Assembly (NCBI RefSeq): GCF_003333325.1
Contig: NZ_QOLC01000007.1
Span: 1-13,412, forward strand
Source of the DNA: Candidatus Ulvibacter alkanivorans
GTDB taxonomy: Bacteria; Bacteroidota; Bacteroidia; Flavobacteriales; Flavobacteriaceae
Direction: 5' to 3'
DNA length: 13,412 nucleotides
Part shown: piece by piece, positions 6,812 to 13,390 of the stretch
Layout of the letters: each line of letters opens with the position of its first letter
Position numbering within the stretch: position 1 is the first letter of the stretch
Notes under the pieces: model-generated
The model's input: only the letters and a program-made list of their open reading frames with translations
Told to the model about the DNA's origin: nothing
The model's database searches: none
Made by a program: the position numbers and the translations under genes

Positions 6812-7480
6812 ATGAAAAGTAAAACCTCCATGGCAATCCTGCTTGCCGTTGTACTCCTCTTTGTAGGATGTGATTGCAGCACTTGCGAACAAGAATTAGA
6901 AACCACCAAAGAGAAGTTGGCCGCTTGCGAAGACAATAGGAATAATGATGACAGTAATGAGACTCGAGAGAACCTAACTGCTTTCAATTCGTATAACGGA
7001 TATTACAATGCAGATGGTCTCTACATAAAAAAGATCATGGTCCCACATACCGTTAAAACGATCAAAGGAAAACCAACCTACTTGAGACCAGAGGTCAATT
7101 CTAACCTCACCAAAGGTATTAATGCATCTGGAACGTATGTGTTGTTAGAAATCCTAGAACATGGCAAACCGTATTATGAGGATATTAGCATGGAGCCACT
7201 TTTAGAAGACACCAACAGCGGTCTATTAGCAACCTATTTCACAGGATTCGATCCTACTTCGAACATAAAGGTGTATGTCGTTTCTATTCACGATGAAGAG
7301 TATGCCAGCAATGCAGCAATAATAGATTCAATCGTAGAGAACACCATGAATAGCTGTTCACTGCCCGGCGGTCTTGATGCGTGTTTAGACTCGATCGAAC
7401 AACAAATTCAAACACACTACCAGCAGTTCCCTATCGTTCGACCAAAGACAGTAGGCGGTGGTATAGTTCCTCCTAAATAA
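6812..7480 (+). CDS. Uncharacterised Cys-rich lipoprotein, first gene of a two-component operon
   Basis: I do not recognise a family. The 222-aa protein has a lipoprotein signal (residues 1-19, lipobox FVGC, lipidated Cys20), followed at once by more cysteines (Cys22, Cys25, Cys39) in a short helical, likely coiled-coil segment CEQELETTKEKLAACEDN. A polar Asn/Asp/Glu linker (40-56) leads to a globular part (about 57-205) with alternating beta-type stretches (GTYVLLEILEHG, NIKVYVVSIHDEEYA) and two more cysteines (182, 191), and the C-terminus is Gly/Pro-rich. The signal predicts membrane anchoring outside the cytoplasm. It ends 2 nt before the histidine kinase start and follows an operator-like inverted repeat, so it is co-expressed with the kinase and regulator; a role as sensor accessory or regulated output is inference. 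Confidence 0.8.
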   Translation: MKSKTSMAILLAVVLLFVGCDCSTCEQELETTKEKLAACEDNRNNDDSNETRENLTAFNSYNGYYNADGLYIKKIMVPHTVKTIKGKPTYLRPEVNSNLTKGINASGTYVLLEILEHGKPYYEDISMEPLLEDTNSGLLATYFTGFDPTSNIKVYVVSIHDEEYASNAAIIDSIVENTMNSCSLPGGLDACLDSIEQQIQTHYQQFPIVRPKTVGGGIVPPK

Positions 7481-7482
7481 AA

Positions 7483-9324
7483 TTGAGATCCAGGGTTCAA
7501 ATAATTGGGTTCATTGTATGCATCTGTTTTTGTACGATTACAAAGGCACAATCGGTGTATGTAGATTCGTTGTTGAGCGCCGGCAGGTATGACTTGGCTA
7601 AGGCGCAAATAACCCAAACCGAGTTCGACAATATCAATGAGCGGTTTTTATACTTCGGAAAGATCTACAGTACCCAAAGAGTGTTGGACTCTGCTTTCTA
7701 CTACTTACTTAAGACCGACACCCTCGCGTTGTCGACAGCTCAAAAAGCGACCTATTATAAATATATGGCAGAGACCTTTGCGGCCAACAATGAAGAAGAT
7801 GAGGCCTTCAATTACTTCCGAAGAGCACAACAATTTTATGAAGCGACAGAGAACAAACGAGCTGCCAACCAGATGAACTATGAACTGTACACAACACTTT
7901 CAGGACAAGAACATATAAATTTTAATAAGGAGGATTATCTGCTAGCTTTTGAAGAAACAGCAAAAACGAACAGCTATAATGATCAATTAGCAGATGCTTA
8001 CGTCGAACATGCCATGAATTTTTACGACGCCGGTGATAAGGATCGAGGAGATGCGTTTATTAACAAAGCGATCACAACAAGTACCAGTAGTATAGCTCGC
8101 GCTCGAATTGAAACCATTAAAGGACTATATTTAGCAGAGGTATATGGCAAACTGGACTCTGCCGATTACTATTACGATCGAGTACTCCAAGTACAAAAAG
8201 ATCAAAACTTACCCGATCCATTATTTTATACGTACATCAATAAAGCGTCGGTGTTCAAGCATCGAGATCAGTACGGTGCGGCAATCGATCTATTAAAGAA
8301 AGCCGATTCTTTACCCATTCGAAGCTTTCGGAAAAACAATAAGAAAATACTGTACAAGAATTTAGCCGATACCTACGAGGTAAATGGAGACAGCCTGAGC
8401 GCTTTAAAATACTTGAAATTACATTTAATTTATAGCGATAGCGTAGATATACAAGCACAAAATGTAAATCTAACGCGGTATCAGACCCAACAAAGGGAAA
8501 AGGAGCTTTTAATTTCTGAACAAAAAAAGAAACAAACCCAACAAATTGCGACAGGATTGGGTGCCGGTTTAGCAGCTGTTGCCGTTATTGGCGTATTAGT
8601 GTATAAAAATACCAGAAGAAAACAGCGTATTGCCGAACAGCAGCGAGAGATCGAAATACAAAAGAAAGAAAAGCTTTTAAAGGAGCAAGAACTCACTACC
8701 ATAGATGCCATGATCGCCGGCCAAGAAAAAGAGCGACAACGTATTGCAAGCGATCTGCACGATAGTGTAGGTGCTACCCTGGCCGCCGCCAAACTTCAAT
8801 TTAATCACTTACATTCCCAACGTCATAAAATCGATAATGAGGAAGAATTGTTTCTAAAGACCCGTACGCTATTAGACGACGCATATAAAGAAATTAGATC
8901 GATGGCGCATTTAAAGAATAGCGGTGTGATCGCGAAAAAAGGTTTGCTTCCGGCGGTCCAAAAGTTGGCTGAAAATGCTTCAGTCGCTGGTAATCTAACG
9001 ATAGAAGTGCAAGATTTTGGTTTGGATGAACGATTGGACAATATGTTAGAGATCGCGATTTTTAGAATGCTGCAAGAACTAGTGACCAATATAATAAAAC
9101 ATGCAAATGCTTCCGAAGCAAGCATCTCTATAACCCAACATGATGACATCCTAAATATCATCGTAGAAGACAATGGTCGTGGATTCAATGCGTCTAATAT
9201 TCAAGCAAAAGAAGGCATTGGTCTTTCGAGCATTGAACGAAGGATAGAGCATATGGAAGGAACAATGGAAGTAGACAGTACACCAAACAAAGGAACAACT
9301 ATACTTATCGATATACCCTTATGA
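7483..9324 (+). CDS. TPR-sensor histidine kinase (HisKA_3 / NarL-type partner)
   Basis: Membrane sensor kinase of 613 aa. The start is TTG at 7483; it is chosen because it directly yields a signal peptide (MRSRVQIIGFIVCICFCTITKAQ) and no early in-frame ATG exists. Residues about 25-320 are an all-helical TPR-like extracytoplasmic sensor (for example AYVEHAMNFYDAGDKDRGDAFINKAI, KILYKNLADTYEVNGDSLSALKYLK). A transmembrane helix (about 355-375) is flanked by basic coiled coil (332-354 and 376-415). The HisKA_3 dimerisation helix holds the phospho-acceptor His426 in ERQRIASDLHDSVGA. The ATPase domain shows the N box (ELVTNIIKHANAS, Asn536), VEDNGRGF (561-568) and GIGLSSIERR (578-587). It overlaps the response regulator gene by 4 nt (ATGA), marking translational coupling and a cognate pair. 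Confidence 0.93.
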   Translation: MRSRVQIIGFIVCICFCTITKAQSVYVDSLLSAGRYDLAKAQITQTEFDNINERFLYFGKIYSTQRVLDSAFYYLLKTDTLALSTAQKATYYKYMAETFAANNEEDEAFNYFRRAQQFYEATENKRAANQMNYELYTTLSGQEHINFNKEDYLLAFEETAKTNSYNDQLADAYVEHAMNFYDAGDKDRGDAFINKAITTSTSSIARARIETIKGLYLAEVYGKLDSADYYYDRVLQVQKDQNLPDPLFYTYINKASVFKHRDQYGAAIDLLKKADSLPIRSFRKNNKKILYKNLADTYEVNGDSLSALKYLKLHLIYSDSVDIQAQNVNLTRYQTQQREKELLISEQKKKQTQQIATGLGAGLAAVAVIGVLVYKNTRRKQRIAEQQREIEIQKKEKLLKEQELTTIDAMIAGQEKERQRIASDLHDSVGATLAAAKLQFNHLHSQRHKIDNEEELFLKTRTLLDDAYKEIRSMAHLKNSGVIAKKGLLPAVQKLAENASVAGNLTIEVQDFGLDERLDNMLEIAIFRMLQELVTNIIKHANASEASISITQHDDILNIIVEDNGRGFNASNIQAKEGIGLSSIERRIEHMEGTMEVDSTPNKGTTILIDIPL

Positions 9325-9950
9325 TAACAGTGGCAATTGCTGAAGATCACCAATCGTTGGTTGATGGGATAGAACTTCTTTTAAAATACGAGGACGACAT
9401 TACCATCGTAGGCATGGCCAATGACGGGGAGCGTCTGCTAGAGATTGTGCGAAAAAAACAACCGAAGGTGGTGCTCACAGATATAAAAATGCCGAAGATC
9501 GATGGGATCGCAGCAACGCGTATCATCAAGAAAGAGTTTCCAAGTATTGGAGTGATCGCATTTAGTATGTTCGACCAAGAAGAAGCAATTAGACAAATGC
9601 GCAATGCGGGTGCCTCCGGGTATTTACTTAAAAATTCGCCTTTAGAGGAGGTCTTAAACGCAATAAGAAGTGTTGCTCAAGGAAACGAATTCTACGATGC
9701 TTCAATCGATCTTTCGATACTTTCTCAAAGTTCAGAAACAACAAACAAAAAGCCGATACTTTCAAAAAGCGAGCGTGAAATATTGCAACTTATAGGATTG
9801 GGTAAAACTACGAGTGAAATAGCAGCACAACGTTTTACGGCTGTATCAACGGTTGAAAAACACCGAAAGAACATGATCCGAAAACTGGGGCTGTCCGGCA
9901 AAGGTGAATTGCTGCGCTATGCATTAGAGAAAAAATATGATTTCGAATAA
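9321..9950 (+). CDS. NarL/FixJ-type response regulator
   Basis: Cytoplasmic DNA-binding response regulator of 209 aa, partner of the kinase whose stop codon it overlaps. The receiver domain (about 1-120) has the acidic pair Glu8/Asp9, phospho-acceptor Asp54 in VVLTDIKMP, switch Ser82 in IAFSMFD and Lys104 in YLLKNSP. A short linker leads to the LuxR-type HTH (about 143-205) with LSKSEREILQLIGLGKTTSEIA and recognition-helix region VSTVEKHRKNMIRKLGLSGKGELL. All key receiver residues are present, so it should be phosphorylatable. Its HTH resembles that of the receiver-less regulator encoded next (shared STV-x2-HRKN-x3-KLG-x-x-GKG-x-L). It may bind the inverted repeats at 6741 and 9962; this is inference. 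Confidence 0.94.
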   Translation: MITVAIAEDHQSLVDGIELLLKYEDDITIVGMANDGERLLEIVRKKQPKVVLTDIKMPKIDGIAATRIIKKEFPSIGVIAFSMFDQEEAIRQMRNAGASGYLLKNSPLEEVLNAIRSVAQGNEFYDASIDLSILSQSSETTNKKPILSKSEREILQLIGLGKTTSEIAAQRFTAVSTVEKHRKNMIRKLGLSGKGELLRYALEKKYDFE

Positions 9951-9961
9951 TAGATTAAAAT

Positions 9962-9979
9962 ATACCCTATAATGGGTAT
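9962..9979. promoter_or_regulatory. Inverted-repeat operator candidate upstream of the orphan LuxR-type regulator
   Basis: ATACCCTATAATGGGTAT has perfect 6-bp arms (ATACCC / GGGTAT) around a 6-nt centre. Its centre is about 35 bases upstream of the -7 box at 10002-10009, so about -44 from the predicted transcript start. This suits an activator bound next to RNA polymerase at a promoter without a consensus -33 TTG. It resembles the site at 6741-6758. Confidence 0.6.
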
Positions 9980-10001
9980 TTCATAGCTCTAAGGCAACCC
10001 A

Positions 10002-10009
10002 TAGATTTG
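10002..10009 (+). promoter_or_regulatory. -7 promoter element of the orphan LuxR-type regulator
   Basis: TAGATTTG is a perfect TAnnTTTG. It ends 5 nt before the ATG at 10015, so the transcript may be leaderless or nearly so. At the -33 position is TTC (9980-9982) instead of TTG, directly abutting the inverted repeat, in keeping with a need for an activator. Confidence 0.55.
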
Positions 10010-10014
10010 TTTTT

Positions 10015-10416
10015 ATGACTCCCGCACAGAAAATTATATCGAGTATCGAAAAAATGAAACATGCCGATACACGTCTTTCTTCTAAAGAGACCTTACATGT
10101 TCTTAAGAGCTTGACCAAGGTTTCAGCCGAGTCGAAATTATTAGAAAAAGCCATTTATCTCATATTGTTAACAAAGAAACACGAGATTCAATTCGATACA
10201 TTGAGCTTGCGTGAAAATCAGATCTTTCAACTTATTGGCTCCGATTTTAAATCTAAAGAGATCGCTTCGCTTTTAAATATTAGTGAATCTACCGTTGCTA
10301 CCCATCGTAAGAACATTAGTAAAAAGCTGGGGATTACAGGCAAAGGAAATCTCAAGAACATAGCATATAAATTGACGCAAGAAAAACAGTATGAAAAAGC
10401 GAAAAATAAACTTTAA
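10015..10416 (+). CDS. Receiver-less LuxR-type HTH transcriptional regulator
   Basis: A 133-aa cytoplasmic protein with a C-terminal LuxR/NarL-type HTH (about 62-125: LSLRENQIFQLIGSDFKSKEIASLLNISESTVATHRKNISKKLGITGKGNL) and a helical, basic N-terminus (1-60) lacking any phospho-acceptor site, so it is not a response regulator. I do not recognise a family for the N-terminal half; it may be a dimerisation region. The HTH is close in sequence to that of the neighbouring response regulator, suggesting origin by duplication or binding to the same class of site. It follows the regulator after 64 nt containing an inverted repeat and a perfect -7 box, so it has its own, probably regulated, promoter. 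The start is the first ATG; the thioredoxin gene follows after 43 nt. Confidence 0.85.
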   Translation: MTPAQKIISSIEKMKHADTRLSSKETLHVLKSLTKVSAESKLLEKAIYLILLTKKHEIQFDTLSLRENQIFQLIGSDFKSKEIASLLNISESTVATHRKNISKKLGITGKGNLKNIAYKLTQEKQYEKAKNKL

Positions 10417-10459
10417 CTTGACAATCAATAATTTTACATTACTAACTAATACTTTTTTT

Positions 10460-11203
10460 ATGAAATTAACACTCACCTTACTTTTATTTTGCTTTGGTCT
10501 TGTGACTGTAGCTCAAACCGAAATTAACGATGATAACATCGAAGCCAAATTGTTTAGAGATGACAGCACTCCTGTAGTAGTCGACTTTTACGCTACATGG
10601 TGCGGACCTTGTAAACGAATGGACCCAATTCTTGCCGAGTTGGTGGATCGCTACGACGGTAAAGTAATATTCTACAAAATGGACGTAGACAAGAACGAAG
10701 CAGACGATGTGCTTGGTATCGAAAGCATCCCAACCTATTTATTTGTGCAAGACGGAGAATTAACACATATGGCTGAAGGAGCTATGCCCAAAAGCGATTT
10801 TATTAATTTAATAGAAGAAAGCTTTACTATGGCTTCCTCTAGTTCTAGTTATGCTAGCGGTGGTTCATACAGTGGTGGACAGCCGGACGACAGCGAATAC
10901 AGTGATGCAAAGATTAACGCAATATGGAACGATTCTGGCGAACTTAATGAACTGGCATGGCATGCCTATGAAGAGCATGATGACATTGCAGCCCTATTAA
11001 TTTCGATCGATCTTGTTAAGCGCTCGATCCAATTAGATGAGAACTCGTATAACACCGACACCTATGCTGCTCTATTATTCAAGACCGGCAAATATACCGA
11101 TGCACTAAAACAGGCTAAACGATCTATAGAGTTGGCAAAATCGGATGGACGTGATTACAGTAGTACCACCCAATTAATAAATGAGATAATAGAAAAGTTA
11201 TAA
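10460..11203 (+). CDS. Exported thioredoxin-fold protein with C-terminal TPR-like domain
   Basis: Predicted periplasmic protein of 247 aa. The start ATG at 10460 is chosen over an in-frame ATG at 10391: it gives a clean signal peptide (MKLTLTLLLFCFGLVTVAQ, cleaved after Gln19), whereas the longer frame would run 26 bases into the regulator gene and bury the signal. The thioredoxin domain (about 23-122) carries the active site WCGPC (Trp47, Cys48, Cys51), cis-proline in SIPTY (Pro91) and the strand YFLFV-like YLFVQDGE. A Ser/Gly/Tyr-rich linker (124-145) leads to a helical TPR-like region (about 162-247; SYNTDTYAALLFKTGKYTDALKQAKRSIEL). Both catalytic cysteines suggest a disulfide reductase or isomerase role outside the cytoplasm. 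It may be co-transcribed with the upstream regulator; no good promoter is seen in the 43-nt gap. Confidence 0.88.
   Translation: MKLTLTLLLFCFGLVTVAQTEINDDNIEAKLFRDDSTPVVVDFYATWCGPCKRMDPILAELVDRYDGKVIFYKMDVDKNEADDVLGIESIPTYLFVQDGELTHMAEGAMPKSDFINLIEESFTMASSSSSYASGGSYSGGQPDDSEYSDAKINAIWNDSGELNELAWHAYEEHDDIAALLISIDLVKRSIQLDENSYNTDTYAALLFKTGKYTDALKQAKRSIELAKSDGRDYSSTTQLINEIIEKL
10563..10578 (+). repeat. 16-bp direct repeat, copy 1 (inside the thioredoxin gene)
   Basis: ACAGCACTCCTGTAGT occurs here, encoding the stretch STPVV before the thioredoxin active site, and again exactly at 11235-11250 after the gene. Flanking bases do not continue the identity. Confidence 0.5.
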
Positions 11204-11234
11204 GGAGGAACACATCTTGAAAACAGTTACGGTA

Positions 11235-11250
11235 ACAGCACTCCTGTAGT
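11235..11250 (+). repeat. 16-bp direct repeat, copy 2 (3' untranslated region)
   Basis: Second exact copy of ACAGCACTCCTGTAGT, 32 bases after the thioredoxin stop codon and before the terminator. It is preceded by the palindrome GTTACGGTAAC (11226-11236) and contains CACT-CCTGT-AGTG (11239-11251). Confidence 0.5.
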
Positions 11251-11284
11251 GTCACATCGTTCGACTAACTGAATTATACTTTAA

Positions 11285-11315
11285 AAAAAAGCCTCCTGTT
11301 TTAGGAGGCTTTTTT
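11285..11315. terminator. Bidirectional intrinsic terminator between thioredoxin and DPP III genes
   Basis: Stem AAAAAAGCCTCC (11285-11296), loop TGTTTTA, stem GGAGGCTTTTTT (11304-11315). The T run serves the plus-strand thioredoxin transcript and the A run becomes a T run for the minus-strand peptidase transcript, whose stop codon lies 7 nt away. Confidence 0.92.
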
Positions 11316-11321
11316 ATTTGT

Positions 11322-13361
11322 TTAATTCTTGACAGGCAAATTATTGAATTTGTCACTGTACATCAGCATTTGTTCTTTAAAGCTTTCAGGTTGTTCTATT
11401 TCAAAACCTTCTATCTCGCCTTCATCATTCATCTTAGCGATAATCACCGGATTTACAAATCCACTATATGGAGGAGTTGTAAATTGTTTATTACGCTCCA
11501 ATACTTCCGCATGTAACTCTTGATCCACTTTAACTCCGTAACCTTCTACCAACGCCTCAACTGCTTTATAATCTCCTTCCGACTTAATTCGCTGGGTCTC
11601 ACGTAACAGCTCCCCAAAGATCTCACGTAGTTTGTCATAATCGGTAATGTTAAATGAGGTCTTACCATCTTTTACCACCTTTTCTATCACGTTCTCTTCT
11701 TGACCTCTTTCATACGCCCATGCACTTACCCACTGACGGTTTCGCATATGCGCCTCTTCAACATCGTCACCAAGATTTAAACGTATTAACTGAGTCATAA
11801 GGCCATTACGAATATATCCATCGTATGCTGCCATACCCACTTTCTTCCAGTCATCTACCAAGCCTAATTCTTGCAATTTTGGGCTGTACAAAAAGTATAG
11901 TCCAATTAGGTCTGCACGGCCTTCTTCTAAAGTGGAAGCATAATTTCTAAGTGTTTCCTTAGTTTCGCCTACTCCTGGATTCAACTGTCCCGAGGCATGT
12001 CCGATAACTTCATGAAGTGCCGTATGCAGCTTATCGGCCGTTTGCCCGTACTCCTCTTCCAACTCTAGTTCTTCTTCATCATGTACGAACTCTTTTAGAC
12101 GACCCGAGCTTCCAGCGTTGTTATATGCCTCGATAATATTTCCTAATGAAACAGACTTACTTCCCACCTCCGCACGGATCCAATTCGCATTCGGCAAATT
12201 TACTCCAATTGGAGTGCTAGGGGAAGCGTCTCCTGCTTCACCTGCAACATTCACAACCTTATAAGTAACACCTACAACGCTGTCTTTTTTATGTTCTTCC
12301 ATTAAAGGAGAGTTATCCTCAAACCATTGTGCATTTTCAGATAGCACCGCCATTTTTTCAGACATATCAAAATCTTTGATCTGAACAATGTTCTCGTAAG
12401 AACCTCGATACCCTAATGGATCGTTATAGACTTCAATAAAACTATTGATATAATCAATATTTCCTTCAGTAGCTCTTGTCCATGCTACATTATAATCATC
12501 CCAGGTCTGTAGATCTCCGGTCTTGTAATAATCGATCAATAATCCAATAGCATCGCCCTGTGCCTTGTTTTCTGCAACTCCCTGAGCCTTCTCCAGCCAT
12601 ACAATGATCTTATCGATGGCAGGACCATAAAGTCCGCCAGACTTATACACCAATTCTTTTAATTCGCCATTCTCTTTTACAAGTTTTGAATTTAAACCGT
12701 AGGATAATGGTTTTTCAGGGTTTGGTGATTTCTTTTGCGCATAAAAGGTCTCAACATCTTTATTAGTAACACTAGGACCGTAAAAATTCACAGCACTTTT
12801 AGCTACGTTGTCGATACCACTTGCCTGATTTACTTTCTTTGCATCTTTATCGTTAAAGATCACATCGAATGCTTCGCCTTCTAAGGTTGCATTTGTTTCT
12901 GAAAGCAAGGTTCTTAAATAATCGGCAGAGAACCCGGGTTTGATCTTGTCGTTAGAATAATGATGGTGAATCCCATTCGAAAACCAAACGCGCTTTAAAT
13001 AAGTTTCAAAATTCTTCCAGTCCTCAGAACCCTTATCACCTTCATAAGATGTATAAACGGTTTCTAAGGCTTCCCGAATCTCAAGATTATGACGGTAATT
13101 TTGATCCCACATAATATCACGACCTTCCAAGCCTGCTTGTACTAGGTAGTAGACCAATTTTTGCTCTTTCAGGCTTAGGTCATCCCAGCTCGGGATTTGG
13201 TAACGTAAAATTCGTATATCGGCAAACTCTTCAACATTGTAATCAAAATCATCGGTTTGCACTTCGGCGATTTCCGGTTCGGACTTCTCTTTTTTATCAT
13301 CAATACATGAAAAAAAGAGTAACCCGCTCATAGCTAGCGCTATAAATAAAGTATTTTTCAT
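11322..13361 (-). CDS. Dipeptidyl-peptidase III family (M49) zinc metallopeptidase, lipoprotein
   Basis: Zinc exopeptidase of 679 aa expected to release dipeptides from the N-terminus of short peptides. The M49 zinc motif HEVIGH (450-455) gives His450 and His455 as zinc ligands and Glu451 as catalytic base; EEGRAD (479-484) supplies the third ligand, Glu480. The length is near that of Bacteroides DPP III enzymes. The N-terminus MKNTLFIALAMSGLLFFS-Cys19 is a lipoprotein signal (lipobox LFFSC, with Phe at -3 and -2, atypical), then a charged linker KKEKSEPEIAEV. This predicts a membrane-anchored, extracytoplasmic enzyme, while the animal and yeast enzymes are cytosolic. Role is probably peptide nutrition or turnover (inference). 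It is monocistronic with a visible -7 element at 13390-13383 and a shared terminator downstream. Confidence 0.93.
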   Translation of the reverse strand: MKNTLFIALAMSGLLFFSCIDDKKEKSEPEIAEVQTDDFDYNVEEFADIRILRYQIPSWDDLSLKEQKLVYYLVQAGLEGRDIMWDQNYRHNLEIREALETVYTSYEGDKGSEDWKNFETYLKRVWFSNGIHHHYSNDKIKPGFSADYLRTLLSETNATLEGEAFDVIFNDKDAKKVNQASGIDNVAKSAVNFYGPSVTNKDVETFYAQKKSPNPEKPLSYGLNSKLVKENGELKELVYKSGGLYGPAIDKIIVWLEKAQGVAENKAQGDAIGLLIDYYKTGDLQTWDDYNVAWTRATEGNIDYINSFIEVYNDPLGYRGSYENIVQIKDFDMSEKMAVLSENAQWFEDNSPLMEEHKKDSVVGVTYKVVNVAGEAGDASPSTPIGVNLPNANWIRAEVGSKSVSLGNIIEAYNNAGSSGRLKEFVHDEEELELEEEYGQTADKLHTALHEVIGHASGQLNPGVGETKETLRNYASTLEEGRADLIGLYFLYSPKLQELGLVDDWKKVGMAAYDGYIRNGLMTQLIRLNLGDDVEEAHMRNRQWVSAWAYERGQEENVIEKVVKDGKTSFNITDYDKLREIFGELLRETQRIKSEGDYKAVEALVEGYGVKVDQELHAEVLERNKQFTTPPYSGFVNPVIIAKMNDEGEIEGFEIEQPESFKEQMLMYSDKFNNLPVKN

Positions 13362-13382
13362 TGTTTAGGTTTTAATTTCCGA

Positions 13383-13390
13383 CAAATGTA
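13383..13390 (-). promoter_or_regulatory. -7 promoter element of the DPP III gene
   Basis: Minus strand TACATTTG (13390-13383) is a perfect TAnnTTTG and lies 21 nt before the ATG at 13361. The expected -33 TTG would fall at the window edge, at about 13410-13414, and cannot be judged. Confidence 0.5.

Noticed and set aside
8481..9188. Minus-strand open frames opposite the histidine kinase
   Set aside because: They are Ser/Cys-rich mirror translations of conserved kinase domains and show no family features.
9312..9327. ATACCCT half-site at the kinase/response regulator junction
   Set aside because: It encodes the kinase C-terminus (IPL) and has no matching second arm.
10391..10459. Upstream extension of the thioredoxin gene to the ATG at 10391
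   Set aside because: It overlaps the regulator gene by 26 nt and places 23 polar residues before a normal signal peptide.
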